64,000 nt of DNA from Lonicera japonica (lineage: Eukaryota > Streptophyta > Magnoliopsida > Dipsacales > Caprifoliaceae): NCBI GenBank assembly GCA_021464415.1, contig JAKCWG010000233.1:35838-99837 (forward strand). The letters are read 5' to 3'. This document shows, in pieces, positions 12,641 to 24,513 of the stretch (positions are counted from its first letter, which is position 1; each line of letters opens with the position of its first letter). The notes under the pieces were generated by a model that worked only from the letters and a program-made list of their open reading frames with translations, was not told where the DNA came from and ran no database searches. The position numbers were made by a program, and so were the translations under genes.

Positions 12641-13300
12641 AAACCATTAAAGTGATCTCCATTTCTCTCAAGAGTTTCTCTAACTAGATTTCTTGCAAGT
12701 CAGATTAAAATAACTAAAAATGCAGGAAAATAACTTAAATATCCAATTTAGATCTAAAATTACATATCCCCAAATGAAGGACAAAGAAAAGATTTAAATG
12801 AAAAGCAAAGGAATACCAAAAATTCTATTCTGACACACTTTCTAAAGGAGCCATGGGGAAAGCACCTGAGCTTATCTCCAAAATAGAAAGTCCAGCACTT
12901 TTGGGGAGTTTCCATGCATAAAAAGGTGAGAAAAGCTACTTTAGAAGGCTGTAGTTTATGCTCTGGGAGTTCTCTGATCAATCAGAGGGCTTGTTTTGCA
13001 CTAAAAGATGGGCTCTGATCGATCAAAGCACCCTTTGATCGATCAGAGGTGATGCTTGCACAAAAAATGTGGCCTTTGATTTCGGGAAATTTTCTTCTTT
13101 TCTTTTATCTTATATCTTCCTTGAACACTTCCCAACACTCTCAAACTTGCTTCCAAAGTCTATGGGCACAATCAGGACACTAGAAAAGACTACTTTGAGC
13201 CATGGTAAAGCAATTCTTGATATTTTGAGTGTGTGTGCAAAAGTGGGTTAATTTAATTAATCTAGGCTAAGATAAACGCGATAATCACAATCAAAAGAAT
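12640..13300 (-). repeat. Possible LTR or promoter fragment with TGATCGATCA palindromes
   Basis: Three palindromes of the type TCTGATCGATCAGA lie at about 12,973-13,048. On the - strand they are followed by a TATA-like stretch near 12,920. The same arrangement (several copies of one palindrome directly upstream of a TATA region) is found in the definite LTRs elsewhere in this window. Typical LTR ends with a target duplication were not found, so the call stays tentative. Confidence 0.3.
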
Positions 13301-13589
13301 GTTAGCAACTACAAAATTGCGTGTTCATCATTATTAAATAAGATTATCGTCACCCTCTTAAACAAGATTCAAAAAATTTAAACTCATCATTCACGCGTAC
13401 CAAATTTGTCATTTTATTTCCGTAAGCAACAAATTGTCCCTAAAATTTTAAGCTAAAAGGAATTTAAAGTTGCTCTTAAATTGTATTTTAAGGAATTTTT
13501 TTGGGATAATGTAACATTTTTTTTATTTGAGAAGGATCAACGCTATATAATCTAAAAAAATAAAATTCAAATACACAAATTAAAAGCAA

Positions 13590-14376
13590 GCATTAAAAAC
13601 TCGAGGATTCTAAATTACCTAATGAAGGTGGAATTGACCTTAAAAGATCGTTCGTGTTAAAAGCTAGATTCTCGATTGATTTCAAATTACTTAATTCCGA
13701 GAGAATGGAACTAGCTATTTGGTTACGGCATAGGTGAAGCACTGTTAAGTTATTCAACTTCCCGAAACTTGATGGGATGGAACCAAACAGAAGGTTATTC
13801 TTCAAGAAAATCACAACAATATTGCTGAGATTCCCCATTTGCGGAGGAATGGTACTGGTGAGCCTATTTTGGTAGAGATATAAATAATCTAATTGCTTAA
13901 ATTGCCAATAGAAGAGGGAATTGGATCGTCAAGATCATTCGTATACAACGCCAGCTAATTAAGAGACGTTAGTTTACGTATCTCACTAGGAATTGAACCA
14001 TATATTGAGTTGACATTACCTAATGGAGGACTTCAAGATTAGTGAGCAAGCATATTTCGGGCGGGATTATACTAACAAAATTATTAGTAGACATATCAAG
14101 ATACACGAGTTTAGAGAGGGATCCAACTTGTGGTGGGATGGTACCAAAAAATTCATTTTGGGCAAAAACAATGTACTCGAGTTTAGCAAATGATGTTAAA
14201 GAAAAATTGTAAAGTGTAACTTTTATGACTGTCACTGAAAGGTTCAACAACCAATTAATGCTTGCTTCGAGATTGCATGAAATTCGGTACCAAGTGCATG
14301 GACTTACATTTTTGTAGGCGCGACGCATTAAGTCCACTTGCTTTTGTTTTATTACTTGACTTTTTGAGGCATCCAC
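13590..14376 (-). pseudogene. LRR receptor-like kinase ectodomain fragment
   Basis: Read from 14,376 downward there is an LRR N-terminal cap (SPCTWYRISCN, about 14,300). It is followed by plant-type leucine-rich repeats (for example GTIPPQVGSLSKLVYLDMS and GSIPSSFGKLNNLTVLHL). The reading frame breaks near 14,020-13,850, where repeat-like sequence continues with stops, and the last repeats run to about 13,593. There is no clear signal peptide, transmembrane helix or kinase domain. The full-length family (LRR XI/XII-like receptor kinases) has about 1000 residues, so this is a small captured or decayed piece. It is the only host-gene-like sequence I can recognise. Confidence 0.75.
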
Positions 14377-14476
14377 TTTATTCTACGACTAAATTAGCGC
14401 TATATAATATTATAATCCACATACGTAGACTGAATATGAATCAAGATTTACTACTACAAGGTATGATTAAGATGTA

Positions 14477-14930
14477 AGAGCATCCCATAAAATGGGTGGG
14501 GTAAGTAAGATAAATATTAAATTTATATAGTGTGTTACCGACGCATATTTAATGGTTAGCACATGTATAGTAACATAATATTCGGTATTATAAGCTTATG
14601 GTAATGTTAAGTTTCACATAGTTTAATACCATATGCAAAACTGTAATGCTTTTGGAGACCAAATACGTAACGTGTTTTTGGTCTCTCCAAACATATAACA
14701 ATTATACTTTTGGTCCCTTTACTTTCTCTCTATAGTCTCTCTCCCCCTTTGTTCCCCCTTTATTTTATTTCTCTTTTTACCATATCTCTATTGTACCACT
14801 ATTTCAACACCTAAGTATGTCGGGAAACCACCGTTTTGAACAAAAACTATCCAACTTACCCACTTTAAACACTTTCCACTTATCTTCAAACCTTTCTCCC
14901 CTCTTGCGATTTTCTTCTCTTTTTCTCCGT
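14477..14930. other. Unassigned AT-rich spacer
   Basis: No gene is seen. A pyrimidine-rich tract (14,700-14,935) includes CTTGCGATTTTCTTCTC, which is repeated immediately right of the solo LTR at 16,177. That LTR therefore inserted into a locally repeated, CT-rich stretch. Confidence 0.5.
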
Positions 14931-14935
14931 TCTTG

Positions 14936-16175
14936 TGTGAAAATCCGGACCTCCGACCTGCTTCCCTTTTTCTTTATCTTTTTATGATATTTGTTTTCAT
15001 TGAGAAAATATATTTTCAGAGTCGCCAGTTTGTTTCACAAGAAAACAAACAAAATATTGTATAAAAGATAATTTGAAAACAAACTATCTTTCATATGTTT
15101 GAAACCAGAGATTGAGATAACTTGCTTTACTAGGGTTCGGGAACTACATTACAAATTCAGAAGGTGTTAGGCACCCAATTCACCCTTTCGGTCTCTTAAT
15201 GGATCATGTATTTAATTCCTATTTTAGATATCTTGCAAGTAGTTTGGATTATTTTCAAAACAGTCCTTTCGGATGAGTTTAGTTTAAAACCGTGTTTATG
15301 AAATCAAACTCGAGCTTTGCGAGCGCCTACGTATTCATTCTTGGAATGAAATCAGAGTCTTGTAGTTTCATTTGTTTGGAAACTGTTTTTATATTTTGTT
15401 TGTTTTGAAAACGTGTCAAAACGAATTTTAGTTTTCTTGTAAAACTTAGAAAGGATTGGTTTTGAAAGCAGTGAACTTCTTTGCAAGTTATCTATTTTTT
15501 CTAGATTAAAACTTCTATTTAAATTGATAATTGAAATCAGAAGAGTGGTAGAAAGGTATACCTGATGCGCTTGAAGAAGAATAAAGACTACTTGCTTGCT
15601 TCTTTCTCTCTCTAGGAACTTCTCTCTCTAAAACTCCCTCTTTAAGAATTTTATCTCTCTAACTTTCTCTATCTAGAATTGTCTTTCTCTAATTATCTCC
15701 AAACTCTCCCTATTGATCTAGACAGAATTTCTGCTTTCTAAAACTCACTTGAGTGTTGATGTCCCAAAATGAGACCCCAAGGGTCCTATTTATAGAGAAA
15801 TTTTTGCCAAAAACACTTCCAAAAGAGGTAGCCACACGGTTGGCTAGGACTGCGGTTGGGGTGTGTGGTTGGCAGCTATGATTGGGGCATATAGTTGGGG
15901 TGTGCGGTTGGCAGCTACGGTTGGGGTTTGCCATTAGGGCCCAACCGTACGGCTAGTAGGTAACCATACGATTGGGGAGCGTGCAGCTGGCTCTTCAAAA
16001 ATGCTCGTCCTAGTAAGCGAAGTGGAAACATTGGTCGTGGCAGACTCCTAACGGATTTAAAGTCAAAATCTTTCCTAATAGTCTTCTATATGCATGATAC
16101 TCAAGACTTGATACATAATGCTTGTTTTGTATAAAAATCAAATTCACAAGAGAGTCGTAGATTGGGGTGTTCACA
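14936..16175 (-). mobile_element. Solo LTR related to the Tat element B LTR
   Basis: The segment starts TGTGAAAATCC and ends GGTGTTCACA. It is flanked by the 5-bp duplication TCTTG (14,931-14,935 and 16,176-16,180). Read on the - strand it starts TGTGAACACCCC and matches the 5' LTR at 53,952-55,468 in several places. These are a block with ACCGAAAGGG...CTAACACCTT, the block ACTGGCGACTCTGAA and the final GGATTTTCACA. A TATAAATA box lies at 15,787-15,794 (-). Just upstream of it is a cluster of CCGTACGG-like half palindromes (15,829-15,977). No internal sequence is present, so it arose by LTR-LTR recombination. Confidence 0.88.
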
Positions 16176-16341
16176 TCTTGCGATTTTCTTCTCTTTTTCC
16201 TTGTGTGAGAGATGAGTCATAGTTACAATCCAAAACGGCAATTTTCCTTCCTCGAAGTGTTTTTCTGGCACTATAAATTTTCCTTTTCCCTTGCTTTTGT
16301 TTTGATTCCTATTTCGTTGTTTCGTTTTTGACTTTCAGAGG

Positions 16342-16362
16342 GTTAGGGTTAGGGTTTAGATA
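16342..16362 (+). promoter_or_regulatory. Telomere-like / telo-box motif before the antisense ORF
   Basis: The run GGGTTAGGGTTAGGGTTTAG sits about 40 bp upstream of the antisense ORF. It is too short for an interstitial telomere array. It resembles the plant telo-box found in some promoters and 5' leaders. Confidence 0.4.
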
Positions 16363-16399
16363 GAGTAGATAAGTACACGAAAGTATCTAGTCAAGGGGG

Positions 16400-18420
16400 A
16401 TGAAGAACTTGCTGCTTTCTCTCAGCTATTTATCCCTGATGGGTGTACAGTGAGGCTTCTTTAAGTAAACGAAGAGCCCACTATTGATCAAAGAGATGGG
16501 GATATTGGCATTTATCCCGTCCTATTTGAACAGGCGGGGTTGAGATTGCCATTGGATCCCCTATTGTGCAATGTATTGAGATGATGCAACAAAGCGCTGT
16601 GCAAACTGAGTCCCAATGGGGTTAGTAGTCTTAGGTTGTGTTACTCTGAACAGATTGTTGGGGGTAAATCTCACATGGTAGGGGATTTTCTGGTGCTATT
16701 CCCTCTGTAACAATCCAGGCGATCATTCTCGCTACTACTTCTGAGCTGGTTTGGGCTCCCGATTTGGTTAAGTGTTTGACTAAGTCTGAAAAAGGATACG
16801 ATGAGGGTTTAGTAGTAGTTAGGGGTTCTTGGGATGATGGGAATATAGCTAAGATAGAAAGATATATACATCGCCATGTTAGTAGAAATTTCTGTGTACT
16901 TTTGTTTATCTATTTCATGTTGCAACCCAGATTTGCTTTTGATAGAATTTCCTGTGTTTGTTTTGTAGTGAAGCTTGGTCGTCCGAACAATAAGGTGGTT
17001 GATTGGGAATCCATCAATCCTGTGATCACTTTCAACGGTCCAAGAGGGGTTCGAAATTTAGATCATCACCGAGCTGTCCATAACTTGCTTGGTTATACCC
17101 CCTAGGACACCGATTTCTTAAGTGAAAAACGCAATCAGGCGGATTGGGTTGGCAACACAAAAAGGCCGAGCAAGCTTGAGGATATGCAGAAAGTTAAGGT
17201 CTGCCCAGCCTCCTGACCTATTATCCATACTGGGATTGTGATCAGAGAGGGCCTTGTTGAGGGAGCTTGTGTCACTTTAACTTGGCAGGTTGCTGGTTTG
17301 GGTGGCCCTAGCACCTCAACTCCTTGTGACAAGGGTAAGGGGAAAAGAAAAGCTATTGAGCAAAGTCAAAGAAGCTCGTACACTTCAACCGACCCCGACC
17401 TTGTCCAACTATACCAAGACATCGAAGGCACAAGTTACCAAGCAATCAAAGATTCTGTGGAGATGGCCCCCAAAAGAAGGAGCCTGAACCAAGCTGTATA
17501 GGATGATGCCAACACAAGGCAGGTTGTTTCGCCTCCTTCTCAGAAGAGGCCTTGCTATGGTTACAGAACTGTGGTGACTACCCCAACCTCTTCCCCCTTT
17601 ACAAGTTAGTAGACGGAGAGGTCGGATCACGGATTGAATGATGCCGACCTCCCAACTGAAGAAGGTCAGTCTCAGAAGGCTGAGGGTCAGGTGGCTGTGC
17701 AGGTACAGGAGGAGCCAGATCGCAGCTGGCGTCCTGTGTTTCACTACCAGGACGTGAGTTGATTAAGTTCGACTCCATATGGCGTTCCCCCTCTGTTGCA
17801 GCCATCATTATGTATGGGATCACAAAGGCTGATGATGTTGCCGAGCTAAAGGACACTTCCACCCTTCAACTAAGGAATGAAGCTCTGCAAGATATGTTAA
17901 AGGTAGATATCCAAGCTCATTTGACTTACTAGTTCTCAATTCACTTTGTTCTTGTTATAATTTTATTTCTCCTTTTTTTTGGTGAGCAGGTGCTTATAAA
18001 TTCATTGTGTTGGATGATAGGAGGTTTTCCTTAATAGGAATTAGAACGAGGCCCTTACGCACCTGGATGTGGAAAAGAAACATCTGATCGAGCAACTGAA
18101 GATAAAGAAGAAAGAGCTGGACATCGCCAATGGGCTGTTATCATGCTTGAACCAGTAGTTGAGGGATGCTTAGAAGGAGGTCACCACCCTAAGGTCGGAC
18201 AACCAGTGCTTGACTTCGGAGGTTGAGCGTCTAATGAAGGAGAACTTCGACCTGAAGGCAAGCCATAAGTAGGAGCTCGCTGATGCAGTGCAAAGGGGCT
18301 ATGACCTCTGCTTTGACGAAAGTGTTGCCGAGGTTAAGGCGATCAAGGTCAGGCTTTATCAGGCTGGGTATGATCGGGGGCTTGATGCTGCCCAGGTGCC
18401 CCCACAATCGATCTGAGGGT
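16400..18420 (+). pseudogene. Antisense ORF (aORF) of Tat element A, decayed
   Basis: On the strand opposite to pol, the N-terminal part reads FIPDGCTVRLL and later GIYPVLFEQAGLRLPL (about 16,427-16,545). This is the fold seen in the plant-transposon proteins of Tat/Retand antisense ORFs. A middle part at 16,764-17,105 includes GLVVVRGSWDD. A low-complexity linker follows (17,240-17,500). A long heptad-rich coiled coil covers about 18,045-18,400 and ends with the typical GYDRGLDAAQ motif. Several in-frame stops and splice-like joints interrupt it. The function of these ORFs is unknown. The position, antisense and beyond integrase, matches the family. Confidence 0.7.
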
Positions 18421-18755
18421 TTTTGTTCTCATTCCTGCTGACTTCCAGTATGCTGTAGAGGCGCCTGCGGTCGAGGTAGCTGAGGTCAGGGAGGTGGTGG
18501 AGGTTCAATCTCCTATTGATGGTGCGGCAGGTCACAGCAAGGTTGGTGATGGGGAACAGGTTAGAGAGGGTGAATAGGAGCATGCTAGTGCCCACAAGCC
18601 TTCTATCCCATTGGATTAGGCTTTCCTTGTTGTTTTTTTTTCTTGTTCCTTCCATCTTATGTATTGGACTTTTACTTTTTCCAAATGCACTACTTTTCCT
18701 CATACATGGTGCTGATTGCTGTTTTCCTTGTGTTAGAAAGTTTTCTGGAAAATCT
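18420..18755. other. 3' region of Tat element A
   Basis: This is non-coding DNA between the antisense ORF and the tandem repeats. The ORFs seen on both strands (18,359-18,850 and 18,516-18,992) share no motif with known families and run into the repeat, so I treat them as chance. Confidence 0.5.
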
Positions 18756-19285
18756 AACACTTTAGCTCCATTAGAACAATTGGTTAAACACTTTAACTTT
18801 CTAAGGAGATACGAGCTTCGTAAGCTTGGGGCAATGATAAAGTTAAACATCTTAACTTTGTTAATAAGGAATTATAAGCTTTATAAGCTCGGTACAGTGG
18901 GTAAGTTAAGCAATTTAGCTTACATTAACAAAGAGAGTAAGCTTCATAAGCTCGGTGTAATGATAAAGTTAAATATTTTTAACTTTCGTTAACATATGAT
19001 GCAAGCTCCATAAGCTCGGCATGGTGGATAAGTTAAACAAGTTAACTTTTATTGGTAAAGGATCATGCTTCATAAGCTCGGCGCAAAGATAAGATTAAAC
19101 ATTTTATCTTTTGTTAATGAAGAGGATAAGCTTCATAAGCTTGGTATAATGGATAAGTTAAACATTTTAACTTTTACTAATAAAGAAGTAAACTTCACAA
19201 GCCTGATACAATGCATAAGTTAAACAATTTAACTTTCATTAAGAAGTAAACTTCATAAGCTCGGTACAAGCAATAAGTAAACAGT
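18755..19285. repeat. 63-bp tandem repeat in the Tat A 3' region
   Basis: About eight diverged units with a period close to 63 bp (starts near 18,813, 18,876, 18,939, 19,002, 19,067, 19,128, 19,190 and 19,248). Each unit has two inverted motifs: AAGTTAAACA paired with TTTAACTT, and AAGCTTCATAAGCT. Tat/Ogre elements are known to carry tandem repeats between pol and the 3' LTR, some of which become satellites. Confidence 0.9.
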
Positions 19286-19289
19286 TTCC

Positions 19290-20520
19290 TTAATGGTAGT
19301 ATTTCCTCATATTGGACATATTCCATGGATTTTGAATTGTATTGTCATTCATATCTTCTAAGTAATACGCTCCAGTCCCACTGGAAGAGACCATAACATA
19401 CAGACCTTCCCAATTCAGTCCGAGCTTCCCATCTATGGGTTTAGTTGTGTTCAAAGTGGCTTTCCTGAGTACCAAATCTCCCATATTGAAACTCTTAAGT
19501 TTCATATGCTTCTATCTCTGTTGGACCAATGTCTAGTGGTATGAGGCCAAACATATGAGGGATGCTTCTATTTTTTCTTCCATTGTATCCAAAACTTCTT
19601 CAGGGCCTGATCGTTGTCCCTAGAGTCTACAAGCGAAGTTCTTAGTGATGGTAGTCTGACCTCCAAAGGGATGACAGCCTCTGTGACATAGGTCACAGAA
19701 AAGGGGTTTTCTCCAGTTGACCTCCTTGGTGTAGTGCGATAAGCCCAGAGGAATGTGGAAAGTTATTCAACCTATTTCCCATTGGATTCGTCAAGTCTCT
19801 TCTTCAAACCATCAAGGATGACCTTGTTTGATGCTTCTGCTTGTCCATTCCCTTGGGGGTAGCTGGGAGAGGAGAAAGACTGTTTGATCTTATAAGTATC
19901 ACATAAATCTTTAATGTCCAGGTTCTTGAACTGGGTGCCATTATCCATAATCAATGTTCTCAGAATGCCAAAGCGGGTAATGATATTTTTTCATAGGAAA
20001 GATTTGACATCGTGATCCCTGATTCTAGTTAAAGGTTCTGCCTCCACCCACTTGGTAAAATAATATGTTTTGACCAGCAGATATCTCTTATGGTTTGATC
20101 TTCGAAACGGACCAACAATATTCAACCCCCAATGTGCGAAGGGCCAAGAACTTATTATAGGGTGAAGGTCGGTGGTCGGCTATCTGATGAGAGGTGAGAA
20201 TTTTTGGCACTTTTCGTATTTCTGAACATAGGTCAAAGCATCTTTTTGCATATATGGCCACCAGTAACCCTGTGAATGAGCTCAATGGGCCAAAGATCTG
20301 CCCCCAGTGTGGCTCTCGCAGTTTTCCTCATGAATCTCAAATAAGAAATCTTCTATCTTTTCTGGATGAACACACTGAAGATATGATCTCGAAAACGATC
20401 TCCTATATAGCACTTCCTTTGGTGATAGCCAATACCTGGCCGTTTGTAGTTTTGACCCTATCTGCCTCCCTGTGGTCGGATGGGAGGGAGCCTTGTTTGA
20501 GATAGGCTATGATCTGGTCC
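19290..20520 (-). pseudogene. Integrase of Tat element A
   Basis: Read downward: a linker, then LVAIYAKR-type sequence from a frame-shifted zinc-binding region. The core follows with YFTKWVEAEPL (about 20,050) and IMDNGTQFKN (second Asp, about 19,940). SYPQGNGQAEASNKV supplies the Glu (about 19,850). The C-terminal domain is at 19,505-19,290 (FNMGDLVLRK and NMSNMRKYYH). The first-Asp motif appears as GLN instead of GID/GLD. Many stops and frameshifts make it inactive. Confidence 0.8.
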
Positions 20521-20522
20521 AT

Positions 20523-21150
20523 CTAGCTAAGTCCGAGATTAACGCATATCACCTGATCTTTATTTGGTTTTATACTGGGTTGTGCCAATAATTCTACATT
20601 AATATATCTCTTCATTTGTGAATCAATAGCTGATGCCAATGTGGCAAGTGTGTCCGCGTAGCTATTATTCGCTCTTGGGAACTGCTCAATGTATGCCGAA
20701 GCAAAATATTTCATCAACTGTCTGAACAGCTTCATGTAAGACTCCATCTTTTGGTTCCTGGTGCAATACTCTTATGTCAATTGGTTAGTAACAAATTGGG
20801 AGTCACAGTTAATTCTGAGGTTTTGGACACCCAATGTTTTTGCCCTTTTAAGCCTAAGGATTATAGCCTTATATTCTGACTCATTGTTGGATGCTTCAAA
20901 ACCCAGTCTAATAGCTAATTCGAGGACTGTCTCTTTTGGTGATTTAAGGACAATGCCAACACCTCAACTATTTCGATTAGATGCCCTATCAACATGCATA
21001 CTCCAGACCTGTGTTGCCTCTTCATCTATCCCGAGCTTCTCCATTTGTTCATTTATCCCAACCTTAACTGAACTTATTGAACTCGATGGCTGCTCCTCAG
21101 TTGGAGGAGCTGGTGTAGTAGGTTCTGCAACTGTATCATCATGAAATTCT
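20523..21150 (-). pseudogene. Second (plant Tat-type) RNase H of element A
   Basis: The sequence MHVDRASN, then GVGIVLKSP, NNESEYKA and later NNSYADTLATLASAI matches the additional RNase H that sits between the first RNase H and integrase in Tat elements. At least two stops interrupt the frame (about 20,965 and 20,780). Confidence 0.8.
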
Positions 21151-21197
21151 GTAATGAAATATGCTAGAATCTATCCCTTAATTGCTGTCATAAGTTT

Positions 21198-21560
21198 TTA
21201 CTTGATATGAAACATGTTAAGTTTAATATACCATTTCTCCATGCGGCCCGAAAGGTCGGACTTACGTAGGGCAGCTCGGATTGGGTGGTCAGTCAAAACT
21301 TTGACCGGGTGGGCAACAAAGTAATGTCTGAGCTTCCTTGAAGCTGTGATTAAGGCGAGTACCAATTTTTCTAGGGGTAAGTAATTGAGTTCTGGTCCCA
21401 CCAGAGACTTGCTAATATAGTAAATTGGTTTCTCAATTGTGTCTTCCTCCCTGATCAAGGCCGCACTTATTGACTTTGATGAAGTCGACAAGTATATGTA
21501 CAACTGTTCATATTGCTTAGGAATTGAGATATGGGAGGGCTGGCCAGGTATTCTTTTAAG
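21198..21560 (-). pseudogene. RT-associated RNase H of Tat element A
   Basis: The motifs KPIYYISKSLVGPELNYLPLEK and KLRHYFVAHPVKVLTDHPI are typical of gypsy RNase H. The ORF at 21,503-21,198 is open. The region just upstream (to about 21,560) continues the domain in another frame. Confidence 0.85.
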
Positions 21561-21594
21561 TCTGCTAGTGTTTGGTCACACTCCTCTGTCCATT

Positions 21595-22440
21595 TCAGCT
21601 GTTTGCCCCCTTTAAGGCTTTGAAGAATGGGTGACACCTGTCAGAGCACTTGGAAATAAACTTGTTGAACGCGGCTATCATACCAGTGAGTTTATGCATT
21701 TTCTTTATTGAAGTCAGAGCTCGGATGTTTCTGAGTGCTTCAATTTTTTCTAGATTTGCCTTGAGCCCCCTGTAATTCACCAAGAAACCAAGGAATTTCC
21801 CAGAACTAACCCCGAAAAAACATTTGGCAATGTTCAATTTTATCTTAAATTACCGGAGGACTTAGAAAGTGGCATTGAGGTCAGATAGGTGGGTTTCATT
21901 CTTCTTGCTCTTAACCAGCATGTCTTATACATAAACCTCCATAGACTTTCCAATATGCTTTCGAAACATTTTGGTTACTAGCCTTTGATATGTTGCCCCC
22001 GATTTTTCAACCAAATGGCATTACACAGTAATAGTATAATCCAAGAGTGGTGATAAATGATGTGTTTTCTTGATCTGGGCCGAATAGCGGTATCTAGTGA
22101 TATCCGGAATATGCATCCAGGAAGGACATCCTCTCATGCCCTCCTGCAGAGTCGACCAATTGATCTATTCTTCGGAGTGAAAAGCTGTCTTTCTGGCAAG
22201 CTCAGTTGAGGTCAGTGAAATCCACATAAACCCTCCACTTGCCATTATTATTGTTCAGGACCACCGGGTTGGAGATCCAGTCTGGGAATGGTGCTTTTGT
22301 GACAGTACTTGCTTTTAAAAGCTTCTGTACCTCCTCTTCTACTACTCTAACTTTCTCAGGTGCACTTCAACGTGCTATTTGTTTAACGGGTTTGACAGTT
22401 GGGTCGATATGTAACTTGTGACACATGACCTCTGAATCAA
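21595..22440 (-). pseudogene. Reverse transcriptase of Tat element A
   Basis: Fragments in several frames read, in order, WRVYVDFTDLN (about 22,230), SFLDAYSGYH (about 22,115), VMPFG (about 22,020) and, open at 21,837-21,595, CFFGVSSGKFLGFLVNYRG with the thumb region. The YxDD region is corrupted near 21,930. This is a dead gypsy RT. Confidence 0.82.
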
Positions 22441-22559
22441 TGCCTAGCATGTCATAATGTTGTCAGGCGAACACATCGATAATTTTCCCCAATAATGAGA
22501 TGATTTGCTACCTCTCCTCTTGACTAAGCAAACTACTAATGAGGAAAAAAATTCGGAGT

Positions 22560-23430
22560 TACCTTTTTCGATAAAAACCTTTTCTAGATCCTCCTGAACC
22601 CTGTCTTTGGGCTCACGGCTGCTTTGCATGTCAATGGGGCGCTTAACCTTTGATTGCTATTTATCCAAACTTGCTTCCCCAATGGTAAGAACCTTCTAAA
22701 TTGCTCGAATTCGGATTTTCCCTTCCTTTTGGTTTGTCGATGGTCCAGTTCATTGCCTCGGACTGCCATATAAAAACATAGTCGAGCTTGCTCTTGGTTT
22801 CCTCTCACCTCTACTATTCCCTCTGGTGAAGGGAATTTTTGTTTCTAATGAAATGGGGAGGCCACTGCCTTGATTGCCCCTAGCCAGTTCCTTCCCATGA
22901 TTGCACTGTATGGGGCATTGATATCCATAATTAAGAATTCCATGACGATTTCCACTAGCCCCATAGGTACTAGGAGTCTGACCCTACCTACTAGCCATAC
23001 TGCCTCCCCACTAAAACTGAAAACTGGTGAGTTTATGGGGATTTTATCCTTTGGTGGGATGTTAAGGGAATGATACAAATTCTGGTACAAGATCTCGAAT
23101 GAACTTCCTGGGTCTATCATGACCCTACTGACATCCCAAATGGAAATCTTCAGCGTTACAACCAAGGGATTATTGTGGGGGACCTCCACACCTTGCAGGT
23201 CCTTGTTTGAAAAGCTTAGTTGTTGTTGTACCCTTTCTCCCTCCCTGGTTCTCTTGTCGGACGTGATTGACAGGACTACCTGCGGTGCTATACATTCCTG
23301 CATTCGAACCTTCCTTTGGCTGTTTCGGATTGCATTGTTGGTTAAGGCAGAAAAGTCCAAGACCCCATGTATGACATCAATAACACCACTTCTCTAAGCT
23401 CGACATTACAATTAACTTGCTCGGTATCCT
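22560..23430 (-). pseudogene. Aspartic protease region of Tat element A
   Basis: The ORF at 23,360-22,845 contains VMIDPGSSFEILY, the active-site region (DPG in place of the common D[TSQG]G), and YSAIMGRNWLGAIKAVAS, the conserved C-terminal flap region. A continuation in another frame, with VEVRGNQEQAR, runs to about 22,600 toward RT. Confidence 0.8.
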
Positions 23431-24413
23431 TCTTGTGACTACGTGCATCCTTTACAAACTCCGAGATGAGCCCCTTCTTTACCAAGTCTTCCAAAAAGAA
23501 CTTTAAAGATTTTCACTTTTTTGTCATGTGGCCATGGTCCTTGTGGTATGAGTAAAATTTGTTTAGGTCCCTTCTGCTTGGGTCTAAGGGCTTGGCTCTT
23601 GGCCATTTGAAGAAAGGCTTGTCTTTGATCTTGCTCATTACCTTGTAGAGGGCTCTATAAAAATTATGTTGACCCTCTGTAAGAAGTTTCTGAAGGCTTA
23701 CCCTTGCTCGGTTCACAATCATTCTCCCTTTTCCTTTTCCCATTAGAAAAGCTCAGATTCCTTTCCTTTGGACGTCGACCCTTTTGGATTTTATCTTCTT
23801 CCAACCTGGAATGTTTTTCTGTTCGGCATATGAGGTCATCCAGGGAGGCAAGCTGCTACATGATTAGGTCATTGAAAAGTGGGGAGTCTGGGATGAGCTC
23901 ATGGCCAAAAGAAGCTATAGCCACCTGAGGCCAATCACCTTCGACCTCATTGTAAAGGTCCTAGTTCCTCTTAGAGTAATCCTTGAATGACTCATTTTGC
24001 TTTTGTCTCAAGGCCATGAGCTTGGCTAAACCCTTGGGATGTCGGGAGCTTGCTATAAACCTGGCACAAAACTATTCTATCAGATTTTGGTAACTGTCTA
24101 CGGAGCCAAGTGTGAGCTGATAGTACCATTTCAATGCTATTTCACCCAGACTGGCGGCGAAGCACTTGCATAACAAATATTCATTATTTTCCCATAGAGT
24201 CATGGCTTGGTCGTAAGCTCGGACATGGAGTCATGGCATGGTAGATTTGTAATGTGCGTGACCGGTTAGTTCTTTGTCTTTTTGTGGTTGGTCATGGTGG
24301 GAAGTGTTTAGGACGGTTATGTCTTTGGATTTGGATAGGGTAGTGTTGAGGTTTTCTTCTTCCACAGGGGAAGTGGGATTACGCTTGGGTTTACAATCGC
24401 TATTGTGAGACAT
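23430..24413 (-). pseudogene. Gag of Tat element A
   Basis: Starting at ATG 24,413, the N-terminus is hydrophilic. After a stop, the capsid region follows (LGEIALKWYYQL near 24,145, then FCARFIASSRHPKGLAKLMALRQ). The basic C-terminal part is open at 23,743-23,513 and includes CYYHKDHGH-like FYSYHKDHGHMT, a remnant of the zinc-binding motif. Several stops are present. Confidence 0.78.
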
Positions 24414-24493
24414 TTTTCGGATCTAGGCTAACTAGTAGGTCTAGGGTATTGTTAGCTAGGTTTTCCTTACACTTTGAAATGAGAAACTGTGGC

Positions 24494-24511
24494 TTCCCAC
24501 AGACGGCGCCA
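24494..24511 (-). other. Primer binding site of Tat element A
   Basis: On the - strand TGGCGCCGTCTGTGGGAA begins two bases after the LTR end. It has the usual TGGCGCC start of plant gypsy primer binding sites. The exact tRNA was not determined. Confidence 0.8.
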
Positions 24512-24513
24512 GT

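Noticed and set aside
11450..13290. A full LTR of about 1.8 kb
   Set aside because: A start could be placed near 13,289 on -, but no matching end or target duplication was found, so only the palindrome part was kept as a tentative feature.
16342..16362. Interstitial telomere
   Set aside because: Only two to three degenerate TTAGGG-type units, not the plant TTTAGGG array.
18359..18992. Two ORFs of about 160 codons near the Tat A 3' region
   Set aside because: No motifs; one runs into the 63-bp repeat and they overlap on opposite strands.
22870..23397. ORFs on + opposite Tat A protease
   Set aside because: Antisense shadows of the protease and gag coding region.
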